From positions 99,055-163,054 of the forward strand of contig NZ_FWWW01000039.1 of assembly GCF_900176135.1 (NCBI RefSeq): 64,000 bases of DNA, read 5' to 3'. Below, one piece after another: positions 52,522 through 60,797 of the stretch. This stretch comes from Hymenobacter roseosalivarius DSM 11622. Its GTDB lineage: Bacteria; Bacteroidota; Bacteroidia; Cytophagales; Hymenobacteraceae. Every line of letters begins with the position of its first letter. The stretch's first letter is position 1. The notes beneath the pieces were generated by a model that was given only the letters and a program-made list of their open reading frames with translations, did not search any database and was not told where the DNA came from. A program made the translations under genes and the position numbers.

Positions 52522-53481
52522 TTAAAAATCCTCGTCCAGCGAGAAAGCATTCTCGGTGCGCTCGCTCATTACGCCGGCTTTCTGGTACTCAGCCACCCGC
52601 TTCTCGAAGAAGTTGGTCTTGCCCTGCAGCGAAATCATCTCCATGAAATCGAAGGGGTTGGAGGCGTTGTAGATCTTGCTGTAGCCCAGCGACTCAAGCA
52701 GGCGGTCGGCCACGAACTCGATGTACTGCGCCATGTTTTTGGCGTTCATCCCAATGAGATTTACGGGCAGCGCATCCGTCACAAACTCTTGCTCGATCTG
52801 CACCGCGTCGCGGATGATGCTGTGTACACGCTCCTCGGAGAGCTTGTTTTGTAGATAACCGTAGAGCAGGCAAGCGAAGTCGCAGTGCAGGCCTTCGTCG
52901 CGGGAAATCAACTCATTGGAGAAAGTGAGACCGGGCATCAGACCGCGCTTCTTTAACCAGAAAATCGAGCAGAAGGAGCCGGAGAAGAAAATGCCCTCCA
53001 CGGCCGCGAAGGCAATGATGCGCTCGGCGAAGTCCTCGGAGTTGATCCACTTTAGGGCCCACTCGCCTTTTTTCTTCACGCACGGTACGGTTTCGAGGGC
53101 GTTGAAGAGACGGTCTTTCTCCTTGGGGTCTTTGATGTAGGTGTCGATCAGCAGCGAATAGGTCTCGCTGTGAATGTTTTCCATCATAATCTGGAAGCCA
53201 TAGAAGCAGCGCGCTTCAGGCATCTGCACTTCCTGCATGAAGTTTACGGCCAGATTTTCATTCACGATGCCATCGGAGGCCGCGAAGAAGGCCAGCACGT
53301 GGGAAATGAAGTGCCGCTCGTTATCGTTGAGGTTTTCCCAGTCTTTCTGGTCCTGGGAGAGGTCTATTTCCTCGGCGGTCCAGAAGGAGGCCTCCGCCTT
53401 CTTGTAGAATTGCCAGACATCGTCGTTCTGGATGGGGAAAAGCACAAAGCGGTTGGGGTTTTCAACGAGCAGTGGTTCCAT
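52522..53481 (-). CDS. nrdB: Ribonucleoside-diphosphate reductase, beta subunit
   Basis: About 319 residues from the ATG at 53481. This is the di-iron radical-generating partner of NrdA. Ligand-bearing helices are visible: [73 protein letters not shown] and [18 protein letters not shown]. The C-terminus ([11 protein letters not shown]) is the acidic tail that docks on NrdA. It precedes nrdA on the same strand, but 627 bp with a MITE-like element lie between, so the two are probably transcribed from separate promoters. Confidence 0.97.
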   Translation of the reverse strand: MEPLLVENPNRFVLFPIQNDDVWQFYKKAEASFWTAEEIDLSQDQKDWENLNDNERHFISHVLAFFAASDGIVNENLAVNFMQEVQMPEARCFYGFQIMMENIHSETYSLLIDTYIKDPKEKDRLFNALETVPCVKKKGEWALKWINSEDFAERIIAFAAVEGIFFSGSFCSIFWLKKRGLMPGLTFSNELISRDEGLHCDFACLLYGYLQNKLSEERVHSIIRDAVQIEQEFVTDALPVNLIGMNAKNMAQYIEFVADRLLESLGYSKIYNASNPFDFMEMISLQGKTNFFEKRVAEYQKAGVMSERTENAFSLDEDF

Positions 53482-53746
53482 AGCAGATAGCGTATTGAAG
53501 GTGAAACGCGACCAGAAATATGGTCGGCTAGTGGTTTGCCAACCTAGCGGCAAACGGAAATGTTTAGGCTGGCTTTAGATAAAACTTGACCGGCCATGGG
53601 ATCAAATATAAACCCGGCAGCTGGCAAAATGCCCCCCGAAAATCATTTTCTTCGGTTAAATTTTCTTCTGGCTTACGGACTAACTATTGGAAGGAAATTT
53701 GTGGCAGCGGCTGGAATTGTCCTCGAAACGCCCGAATTTTGAATAC

Positions 53747-53786
53747 TTATCAACATTTGGGCTGTGGACAATCCAACTTATCCACA
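53747..53786. promoter_or_regulatory. Cluster of three DnaA-box-like sites upstream of nrdB
   Basis: TTATCAACA (53747-53755, +), TGTGGACAA (53763-53771; TTGTCCACA on -) and TTATCCACA (53778-53786, +) lie within 40 bp in the divergent region between nrdB and rplU. The first and last repeat exactly the two words found before nrdA. A candidate nrdB -7 box, TATATTTG on the minus strand, is at 53603-53610. Confidence 0.65.
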
Positions 53787-53889
53787 AAAAGTGTATTCGC
53801 GTGCCCGGTGCGCGCTCCTACAAGCCTCCCGATAAGCTTGTCAGAAATTCGCCTTAGACAGCCGACCAAATGAAGACTAGTGAGTTAGG

Positions 53890-53921
53890 TTTGGTTTTGA
53901 ATCTAAAACCTGCTACTTTTG
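53890..53921 (+). promoter_or_regulatory. rplU promoter, Bacteroidota type
   Basis: TTTG (53890-53893), 20 bp, then TACTTTTG (53914-53921) fits the TTTG-N19-TAnnTTTG consensus closely, 31 bases before the rplU ATG. Confidence 0.65.
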
Positions 53922-53952
53922 CCTTCCCATTTTTAAAACACGCGAGACGCCG

Positions 53953-54258
53953 ATGTACGCAATCGTCAACATAGCTGGCAAGCAGACCAAGGTCGAAGCC
54001 GAGAAATTTGTTTATACCCACAAACTGGCCGGCAACGTCGGCGACTCAGTTGAGTTGGGCAACGTGCTCCTGACCGATAACAACGGTTCGCTCACTATCG
54101 GCGCTCCGTTTCTGGACGTGAAAGTGACAGGCACCATCTTGGCCCAGGTAAAAGGTGACAAGGTATTGGTGTTCAAGAAGAAGCGTCGGAAGGGCTACAA
54201 GAAGCTCAACGGCCACCGTCAGGACTACACCAAAGTAATGATCAACAGCATCGGCTAG
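53953..54258 (+). CDS. rplU: 50S ribosomal protein L21
   Basis: 101 residues: MYAIVNIAGKQTKVEAEKFV, VGDSVELGNVLL, GAPFLDVKVTGTIL and the basic C-terminal signature VLVFKKKRRKGYKKLNGHRQ. It binds 23S rRNA in the large subunit. It forms the usual operon with rpmA, 104 bp downstream, and is divergent from nrdB with a well-formed promoter. Confidence 0.98.
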   Translation: MYAIVNIAGKQTKVEAEKFVYTHKLAGNVGDSVELGNVLLTDNNGSLTIGAPFLDVKVTGTILAQVKGDKVLVFKKKRRKGYKKLNGHRQDYTKVMINSIG

Positions 54259-54362
54259 TTTAGTGCTCTGTCGTTGGTGCCTGGTGCTTAGTTTAGATAG
54301 CTAAGAATTCTGGTCCAACAACCTCTTAAGCACTAAATAGCAGGCACTAATAACTAAATAAA

Positions 54363-54653
54363 ATGGCACACAAGAAAGGCGTCGGCTCATCTAACAACGG
54401 CCGCGAATCGCACTCTAAGCGCTTGGGCGTGAAGATTTTCGGCGGTCAAGACATTATTGCTGGCAACATCATCGTTCGTCAGCGTGGTACCAAGCATCAC
54501 CCCGGCCAGAACGTGGGTATCGGCAAGGACCACACTCTGTTCGCTATGGTAGACGGCACCGTGCAGTTCCGCAAGGGCCGCCAGGACCGCTCGTTCGTGT
54601 CGGTAGTGCCCGTTATCAGCGACGCTGAGCTGACCGAAGCAACTGCTGCTTAG
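54363..54653 (+). CDS. rpmA: 50S ribosomal protein L27
   Basis: 96 residues beginning [20 protein letters not shown], then [40 protein letters not shown] and [15 protein letters not shown]. The N-terminus reaches the peptidyl transferase centre, and no cleavable N-terminal extension is present. It ends with an Ala/Thr-rich tail. A strong terminator follows. Confidence 0.98.
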   Translation: MAHKKGVGSSNNGRESHSKRLGVKIFGGQDIIAGNIIVRQRGTKHHPGQNVGIGKDHTLFAMVDGTVQFRKGRQDRSFVSVVPVISDAELTEATAA

Positions 54654-54709
54654 CCTGAATTACTAGTTAACCGGACTCCATATATTTTATGGAAGTCGAT
54701 GAACCAGTC

Positions 54710-54743
54710 AAAAAGCCCCCCAGATTTGCCTGGGGGGCTTTTT
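54710..54743. terminator. Terminator after rpmA carrying the iterated word in both arms
   Basis: AAAAAGCCCCCCAG / CTGGGGGGCTTTTT with loop ATTTGC; fully symmetric and bidirectional. Confidence 0.93.
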
Positions 54744-54772
54744 GCGATCCTATTGTTATGCTGACAATAATA

Positions 54773-55543
54773 TTAGCTTAATTGGTATAAGACCGGCTTG
54801 CTCGGGCTGGCGTCTAATTCCAAGCTGGTGATCTGGAGGTTGAGCAGATACAAACCGTCTTTCAGCTCATCGGGCACGAAAATCAGCTCTGTAATAGTGC
54901 TAGAGCGGCGGGTGTGCTGAGGATATTGCCAGAACGCATGATGAGCAAGGAGTTGACCGCCGTCTTCTTCCCGATCTACGCTGGGTAGGTCCAGGAGAAG
55001 GTGCTCAATGTGGTGGTCGGCGAGGTATTGAGTAAGTGCGGGCTCCAGATAAATAGGGTTGGTACCGGAATATTGCCGCGTGCGCTTGCCTTTGTGATTG
55101 GGCAACGTCCGTAGAATGATGGCCTCCGGCAACACCTCAGAATCCGGCAAAAAGCCCCCCAGCGCCGACTGTGCATCGGCCAGCATGACTATTTGGTCGC
55201 CGTTGGCCTGCCGGCGCGGTTCCACTGAGAGTAGTCGGGCCACGAACAAAAAGCGGCGCAGGCAGCGGTTAATGGTCGCGTCCGGGTCAGTGGAAATATG
55301 GCCGTAGCATTCGGTATGCGTGCCGTTGCCGTGGGGCGTGAGATGCACGCGCTTATAGTTGGTGCTGCCGCCCTCGGCCACGCTCCCCACAAAGTCGCCC
55401 ACCCGAATGGTATCGAACCGCACTGGCTCGGCCCAAAAGCAATTCGCCTGATTCGGGCCGGGCGCCAGCGGCAGGGAAATATCCAGCGGCGCGCCGGGAT
55501 CGAAGGAGAACGTGTGACCGTGGTAGGGGTAGGTTGCGAGCAT
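54773..55543 (-). CDS. Cyclase family protein (kynurenine formamidase-like)
   Basis: About 256 residues from the ATG at 55543; the longer frame runs into a palindromic repeat. The metal-binding motif is LTPHGNGTHTECYGH (HxGTHxxxxxH type), preceded by GGSTNYKRVH and followed by LLLDLPSVDREEDGGQLLAH. The family includes bacterial arylformamidases and other metal-dependent hydrolases. The iterated word gives LGGFLPDS. The substrate is unknown. Confidence 0.88.
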   Translation of the reverse strand: MLATYPYHGHTFSFDPGAPLDISLPLAPGPNQANCFWAEPVRFDTIRVGDFVGSVAEGGSTNYKRVHLTPHGNGTHTECYGHISTDPDATINRCLRRFLFVARLLSVEPRRQANGDQIVMLADAQSALGGFLPDSEVLPEAIILRTLPNHKGKRTRQYSGTNPIYLEPALTQYLADHHIEHLLLDLPSVDREEDGGQLLAHHAFWQYPQHTRRSSTITELIFVPDELKDGLYLLNLQITSLELDASPSKPVLYQLS

Positions 55544-55560
55544 AAGTTGGTGGTAATCGA

Positions 55561-55642
55561 AAGTAGGGGCGGCTCGCAGCCGCCCACCTGCTGCTGGTAG
55601 TTGCAAACGGCGGTTACGGGCGACTGCGAGCCGCCCCTACTT
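55561..55642. repeat. Palindromic repeat overlapping the end of a hydrolase gene
   Basis: AAGTAGGGGCGGCTCGCAG (55561-55579) and CTGCGAGCCGCCCCTACTT (55624-55642) are exact inverted arms. The left arm continues into its own small palindrome, GGGCGGCTCGCAGCCGCCC. The right arm supplies the last codons and stop region of the hydrolase at 55614. Confidence 0.85.
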
Positions 55643-56321
55643 CAGCAACTTCAGCATCCGCTGCTCCTGTTGAGGCTTGCTGCTTGCGTAGCAGCTCATT
55701 CAAAATCTGGCTGATTTGCTGGGCGTGGGTGAGAACCATGAAGTGCGTGCCGCCGGGAATAAGATAATCAACGGGCGCGGGCGAGGGCGGAAAAACCCGG
55801 TCGCGGGAGCCCAGGATCTGCACGCAGCTGCCGACGCCGATGCTGTCCCAGTGTAAGAGCCGCTTGATAGCCCAGCTGGTATAAGTGGAGTCCATGTCGC
55901 GCAGAATGGCCTTAAATGTTTTGTATTCCAGGTTGTCATCAATGCCAAAATACCAGCGCCCGGCCCACGGAAACAGCTTGAGCAGGGGCGGCGGGACCAA
56001 CTTATACACCCGCGTAGCCCGAATGAGGCGAAGCAGAGGAGGTAGACGGTCGGCATCGGGAATGCTGGATACCAGCACGGCGCAGGCGCGCGGCCGAATG
56101 CGGCAGATTTCCAGCGCTACCACGCCGCCAAACGACACGCCTACCACAAAACAGACCTGATCCTCGGGAATTGCCGCCGCCATGCGCCGCACATAGTCTG
56201 GCAATGACTCGTCGTTAATCGGCTTCAGCCATTCCAGCACCTGAGTTGGTCCGTGGAGCAAGGGCAACAGCTTGCGAAAAACGCGCTCATCAGCCCCAAG
56301 ACCAGGAATCAGGTAAAACAT
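55614..56321 (-). CDS. Alpha/beta hydrolase
   Basis: 235 residues. MFYLIPGLGADERVFRKLL starts the core, nucleophile elbow VVGVSFGGVVALEI (GVSFGG) follows, then LGSRDRVFPPSP and GGTHFMVLTHAQQI with the putative catalytic His. It is probably cytoplasmic; the substrate is unknown. The last dozen residues (EVAEVGAARSRP) are encoded by an inserted palindromic repeat, so the original C-terminus was probably shortened or altered near LRKQQAST. Confidence 0.87.
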   Translation of the reverse strand: MFYLIPGLGADERVFRKLLPLLHGPTQVLEWLKPINDESLPDYVRRMAAAIPEDQVCFVVGVSFGGVVALEICRIRPRACAVLVSSIPDADRLPPLLRLIRATRVYKLVPPPLLKLFPWAGRWYFGIDDNLEYKTFKAILRDMDSTYTSWAIKRLLHWDSIGVGSCVQILGSRDRVFPPSPAPVDYLIPGGTHFMVLTHAQQISQILNELLRKQQASTGAADAEVAEVGAARSRP

Positions 56322-56373
56322 GGAGTGTTTGAAAAGGTGAAAGTAAAGTTGAACAAGCGCTTAAGACAAGAAC

Positions 56374-56467
56374 GTCATGCAGAGCGAAGCGAAGCATCTC
56401 GCGTGCTGACGTAAGAATAGTAAGCCTGCCAAACTCGCGAGATGCTTCGCTTCGCTCTGCATGACGG
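56374..56467. repeat. REP/MITE-like element with 31-bp perfect arms
   Basis: 56374-56404 (CGTCATGCAGAGCGAAGCG...) and 56437-56467 are exact reverse complements around a 32-bp centre. The arm sequence is the same as the outer arm of the nested element at 45887. Located between two minus-strand genes. Confidence 0.9.
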
Positions 56468-56553
56468 GCTTTTAGGGTACCTGCCTCGCCTGCGTAAAAA
56501 AATAGATCACTGTTAAAAGATGCTCTCAACTATGCAATAAGAAGTACTTCCGC

Positions 56554-57027
56554 CTACGGTTCGAGCCGCAGATACACGCCTTCTAAGTAAAAGATATTAT
56601 GGGGGGCAATTTCTTCGTCATCATCCTCACTTTCCTCCTCATCCTCACCCTCTTCTGCCTCGCCCTCATCATCATCTTCTACTAACGTAGCCGGATAGGT
56701 ACAAGCCAGCTTCATGGCTACGTTTGGGAGCGGTACGGGGGGCTTTTCTTCGGTGGTATACTCCAACAGGCAGGGCCATTCCGTGACGGTGGCCAAAGCT
56801 TCGGCCACTTCTTCCTGTAGGGCTTCCGCCCGCTCGCCGGCCAGACGTAGCAATAAATCCAGAGCCGGAAATTGCAGGCCCAAGTGGAAGAAATGCAGAT
56901 TGTTATCAAAGTAAGTAGTGGCCCACACGGTCACGTCGTCGGTCGTATCGAAGACGATGGCGGTGATTTGAACGTGCTCGACAAAAAAGTCAGCATCGTC
57001 GGCGAGGGCATCAATCAGGCGTTCCAT
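56554..57027 (-). CDS. Acidic hypothetical protein
   Basis: About 157 residues from the ATG at 57027. The N-terminal 100 residues look like a compact alpha/beta domain (VQITAIVFDTTDDVTVWATT, HFFHLGLQFPALDLLLRLAG). A very acidic stretch follows (EGEAEEGEDEEESEDDDEE), then a short hydrophobic end (HNIFYLEGVYLRLEP). I recognise no family. It is 28 bp downstream of hemW on the same strand and is probably co-transcribed. Two iterated words occur (EIAPH, EKPP). Confidence 0.7.
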   Translation of the reverse strand: MERLIDALADDADFFVEHVQITAIVFDTTDDVTVWATTYFDNNLHFFHLGLQFPALDLLLRLAGERAEALQEEVAEALATVTEWPCLLEYTTEEKPPVPLPNVAMKLACTYPATLVEDDDEGEAEEGEDEEESEDDDEEIAPHNIFYLEGVYLRLEP

Positions 57028-57055
57028 AGGCACAGATTACGCTGATTTTATCGAT

Positions 57056-58195
57056 TTAGCCAAGGTCCTGAAATAATTCCAGGGTGATGTGGTCGGCCAG
57101 TAGCTTGCCCTGATCAGTCAGAACCAGGACATCATTGTGCAGGGTGGCCCAGTGGTTTTCCTGCAAACCGTGCAAGTAGTCAGCACATTGAGTACGCAGA
57201 TCCACCCCGAATTCCTGCCGCAGGCGTGCTAGGTCGCAGCCCCGAGCAGTGCGAAGACTAGTCATTAAGTACTCGTTGGCGCGGTCGGTGGGAGAAAGAG
57301 TTTCGCGGGTGGCGGGCACCTCGTTCTGCTCCAGCAGGCTGGTGACGTAGCGCGTATTATTAGCTACCGCAAACTCCCGGCTCGTACCATCGAAGGAATG
57401 GGCGCTCGGTCCTAAGCCCAGGTAAGGCACGCCGCGCCAGTAGTTCGAGTTGTGGCGCGACTCGCGGCCAGGGCGGCAGAAGTTGGAAATCTCGTACTGC
57501 TCGTAGCCGTGGGCGGCTATTTCTGCCAGCAACATCTCAAACTGCCGGGCCACAAACTCATCGGGCGGCGGGGTAAACTGACCTTTGCGCAGGCGGCGCC
57601 CGAATACTGTATCGGGCTCAATGGTAAGCGCATAACAGGATAAATGGGGAACTTGCAAGGCAAACGCGGCCGCCATATCCTGCTCCCAAATGCTGTGGTC
57701 GGGGGCCGGCACGCCGTAAATCAAATCCACCGAGATATTCTCAAAGCCAGCCTCCTGAGCCAGTCGTACGCACCGCGCTGAATCAGTGGCGGAGTGAGCC
57801 CGATTCATGAGCCGCAAATGTGGTTCATGAAAGCTTTGCAGACCAATACTCAGACGGTTGATAGGCGAAGCCGCTAGCTCCCGCAATTTGTCGGCGGTAA
57901 GGTCATCGGGGTTGGCTTCAAGGGTAATTTCGGCCTGGGGGGCAATTTTGAAGTGCCGGTGAATGGCTGCGAACAACGTGTCCAGTTCCGCCGCTGTCAG
58001 TAGGGAAGGGGTGCCGCCGCCGAAGTAAATCGTGTCGAGCGTGGCCTGCGGACTGAGGTAGTCACGGCGCAGCTCCAGCTCTCGCGCCAGGGCTTCTACC
58101 AGCTTGCCTTTCAAGCCCAGGGAAGTGCTGAAATGGAAGTCGCAGTAGTGGCAGGCTTGTTTGCAAAAGGGAATATGAAGGTAAAGGCCGGGCAT
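57056..58195 (-). CDS. hemW: Radical SAM protein HemW
   Basis: 379 residues. The iron-sulfur motif is HIPFCKQACHYCDFHFST (CxxxCxxC). Family features follow: TIYFGGGTPSLLTAAELDTL, EITLEANPDDLTADKL, INRLSIGLQSFHEPHLRLM, ISVDLIYGVPAPDHSIWEQD and YEQYEISNFCRPGRESRHNS. HemW is a haem-trafficking relative of the oxygen-independent coproporphyrinogen oxidase HemN and should not be assigned that oxidase activity. The C-terminal winged helix (RTARGCDLARLRQEFG) is present. Confidence 0.95.
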   Translation of the reverse strand: MPGLYLHIPFCKQACHYCDFHFSTSLGLKGKLVEALARELELRRDYLSPQATLDTIYFGGGTPSLLTAAELDTLFAAIHRHFKIAPQAEITLEANPDDLTADKLRELAASPINRLSIGLQSFHEPHLRLMNRAHSATDSARCVRLAQEAGFENISVDLIYGVPAPDHSIWEQDMAAAFALQVPHLSCYALTIEPDTVFGRRLRKGQFTPPPDEFVARQFEMLLAEIAAHGYEQYEISNFCRPGRESRHNSNYWRGVPYLGLGPSAHSFDGTSREFAVANNTRYVTSLLEQNEVPATRETLSPTDRANEYLMTSLRTARGCDLARLRQEFGVDLRTQCADYLHGLQENHWATLHNDVLVLTDQGKLLADHITLELFQDLG

Positions 58196-58450
58196 TCAGG
58201 TGGAAAAGGTAGCGTATGTGGTAACAACCAGAGACGCGTGATTAGTTTGGACCATTGTTTCTCCGCCCAATAAAAAAGGAAGCAACTCCACCCGCACAAT
58301 CTCCTGGTCCGTCCTGCAAGTTACCCAGATAGTAAATCTTAACTGCGCGGGGCGCATAAAGAGCACCTGACGGCGGCACTCCTACCTGCGGAATCAGTCT
58401 CAAGCACAGCCTTCAAAATTAAATGCCTCCAGTCCGCGTTCTTTGCTTTA

Positions 58451-60322
58451 ATGTGCGCCCGCGTCTTTTGCTACTGTGTGTTGAGTCTGCTCCTGACTGG
58501 CTGGCCGGGCGCGGTACGGGCGCAGATAACGCCTGCTCCGGCTGCGCCCAATCAGCCAGCGTTGCAGACGCCGCCTCTGCCTCCGGCCCGATCTGACACC
58601 AGCACCACGCGGCTTCGCAAGCCACTTCGGGGGGCAAAATTCATTCAACTCAACACAGAGCCAGCAGACCGGCCTACGCTGGAGCGCTACCGGTTTCGCC
58701 CCAACGCTCCCGACTCACTCACCGCCCTGCGCACCATCCGTGACGTAGTACTGGCCCTGCAAGCCGACGCTTACCTCACCGCCTCAGCCGATACTATGCG
58801 CTGGAGTCGCGACATGGTGCAGGTACGCCTGTATGTAGGCGAGCAATTTCGGTGGGCGCGCCTGCGCAACGGTAACCTCGGCGACGGCCTGCTTACCAAA
58901 GCCGGTTACCGAGAAAAGTTCTTCCGCGACCAGCCATTTCGCCCCCAGGAGTGGACCCAGCTCCAGCAGCGCGTGCTGGCCGAAGCCGAAAACCAGGGCT
59001 ATCCTTTTGCCACTGTACGCCTGGATTCCGTGGCTCTCACCGGCTCCGATATTGAAGGCCGCGTGGTGCTCGACCGCGGCCCTGTTATCGTATTCGACTC
59101 TTTACAAGTGCTGGGCAATACCAAAACCCGGACGCAGTTCCTGATTCGCTACCTGCAGATTTTTCCAAATCAGCCCTATAGCCAACAGCGGGTGGCTGCC
59201 GTTGCCCGGCTGCTGCGCCAGTTACCTTATATACAGGTAAAAGCCGAGCCTGAAGTGCGTTTCGCGCAAGGCAAAGCGCGGGTGTACCTACTCCTCGACG
59301 ACCGTCCCGCCAACCAATTCGACGCCATTGTGGGCGTACTGCCCAACCCAAACCCCGGACCGGGCCAGAACAAAGTGCAGCTCACCGGCGACGTGACCAT
59401 CAACCTGCGCAATATTCGCGGCGGGGGCAAGCAGCTAGGCCTGCAATGGCGCAAAGTAGACGCCGCCTCGCAGCTGCTCGACGCGCAGTACGTGCACCCC
59501 AACTTCTTCGGCTCGCCGCTGGAGGTGGGGGGCAATTTTAACCTCTACCGCCAGTCTGATGCCTTTCTGACGCTGCGGCCTCGCCTACAGGTTACGTACC
59601 CCACGGCACGCGCCGGGCGCATCAGCTTTTTTACCGAGTTTCGCAGCTCACGCTTGCTGTCCGATTCCACGTTCCGCGAGTTGCAGGCTCTCCCCGAAAA
59701 CATCGATTCCGAGTACACTTCCTACGGCTTCGACTACTCCAAAAGCACCCTCGATGACTTATATTTTCCGCGTCGGGGGGGCTTTTTTTCAGGCTTGGCT
59801 GCCGTCGGCAACAAGCGCATCAGCAAAAACACCGATCTCAACGACACATTGTATACCCGCGTGCCCCTGCGCTCTACCCAAGTCACCCTGGGCGGTCGGG
59901 CCGAGTACTACTATCCGATTGGTCGCAACGGGGTACTGCTCGGCCGGGTGCGGGGCGAGTCCTTGCTCAATGACCGTCTGTTTCTCAACGACCTGTTTCG
60001 GCTCGGCGGCCTGGCCACCCTGCGCGGTTTCAGCGAGTTTGCCTTCTACGCCAGCTCCTATGCCGTAGGCACGTTGGAGTACCGCCAGTTCACCGGCCCC
60101 GATTCCTTCGTGTTTCTCTTCCTGGATCAGGCTTATCTGCAGCGTAAGCTAAACCAAGGGGCCAACGCCGACGCGCCAACGGGGGTGGGCGCTGGTATCA
60201 GCTTTCGCACTGGCGCGGGCCTGTTTCAGCTGGTGTATTCTGTTGGCCGCTCAGAGCAGCTAAATCAAAAGCTGGCGCTCAATACCTCCAAAATTCACTT
60301 CGGTATTACCAGTCGGTTTTAA
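58451..60322 (+). CDS. BamA/TamA-like outer-membrane protein (Omp85 family)
   Basis: 623 residues with signal peptide region CYCVLSLLLTGWPGAVRA. The periplasmic part (about 100-270) shows POTRA-like repeats, e.g. GPVIVFDSLQVLGNTKTRTQ and LLRQLPYIQVKAEPEVRF. A C-terminal beta-barrel follows with YFPRRGGFFSGLAAVGNKR, the conserved lid-loop region LATLRGFSEF, and a terminal Phe (HFGITSRF). It is too short for BamA itself, so a TamA-like or specialised assembly factor is more likely. Three iterated words (RGAK, VGGN, GGFF) occur. Confidence 0.88.
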   Translation: MCARVFCYCVLSLLLTGWPGAVRAQITPAPAAPNQPALQTPPLPPARSDTSTTRLRKPLRGAKFIQLNTEPADRPTLERYRFRPNAPDSLTALRTIRDVVLALQADAYLTASADTMRWSRDMVQVRLYVGEQFRWARLRNGNLGDGLLTKAGYREKFFRDQPFRPQEWTQLQQRVLAEAENQGYPFATVRLDSVALTGSDIEGRVVLDRGPVIVFDSLQVLGNTKTRTQFLIRYLQIFPNQPYSQQRVAAVARLLRQLPYIQVKAEPEVRFAQGKARVYLLLDDRPANQFDAIVGVLPNPNPGPGQNKVQLTGDVTINLRNIRGGGKQLGLQWRKVDAASQLLDAQYVHPNFFGSPLEVGGNFNLYRQSDAFLTLRPRLQVTYPTARAGRISFFTEFRSSRLLSDSTFRELQALPENIDSEYTSYGFDYSKSTLDDLYFPRRGGFFSGLAAVGNKRISKNTDLNDTLYTRVPLRSTQVTLGGRAEYYYPIGRNGVLLGRVRGESLLNDRLFLNDLFRLGGLATLRGFSEFAFYASSYAVGTLEYRQFTGPDSFVFLFLDQAYLQRKLNQGANADAPTGVGAGISFRTGAGLFQLVYSVGRSEQLNQKLALNTSKIHFGITSRF

Positions 60323-60457
60323 GGTCAAGTGCTTAATCACGCGTTTAGTAAAGAATAAAGCGGCTGATTATCAGTATAGAACACTCAAAAAGCAACTTTT
60401 TGCAGTGCAACACCACCTAATTCCGAAAAAGCCTCTTACATTTGCAGAACCAAACAG

Positions 60458-60530
<73 letters not shown>

Positions 60531-60534
60531 CCTA

Positions 60535-60573
60535 AAAGGCCGTTTCCTATCAGGAAACGGCCTTTTCTTTTGT
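60535..60573 (+). terminator. Terminator after the initiator tRNA
   Basis: AAAAGGCCGTTTCCT ATC AGGAAACGGCCTTTTCTTTT. Confidence 0.92.
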
Positions 60574-60680
60574 CAGCAGGACGCTTTACAGGATAAACTC
60601 ATCCAATTTTCCATCGCCTAGTATAGGCTGACACAGTTAGCAAGCTTTATAAAACGGGCGGAGTAACTCTACCTAACGCT

Positions 60681-60720
60681 AAAAGCCCCGCGTTCCTCCT
60701 AGAGAGCGCGGGGCTTTTTT
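60681..60720. terminator. Hairpin terminator between tRNA and the M29-like gene
   Basis: AAAAGCCCCGCG ... CGCGGGGCTTTTTT with a 13-nt loop; probably serves the convergent minus-strand gene ending at 60798 or is bidirectional. Confidence 0.8.
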
Positions 60721-60797
60721 GCTAAGAAGATAAACTTATCAGCTTAGCATTAACAGCGTAAAAGCAGCTTTAATATCCGGACGGAAAGCGTGCTAAC

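Noticed and set aside
52124..52550. Frames encoding LTPRPPLPKRGG-like peptides
   Set aside because: They are translations of the inverted arms of the MITE-like element and appear in mirror image on both strands.
52037..53786. Chromosomal replication origin suggested by DnaA boxes
   Set aside because: Only five boxes in two promoter-proximal clusters, no AT-rich unwinding element, no dnaA or dnaN nearby; promoter control is the simpler reading.
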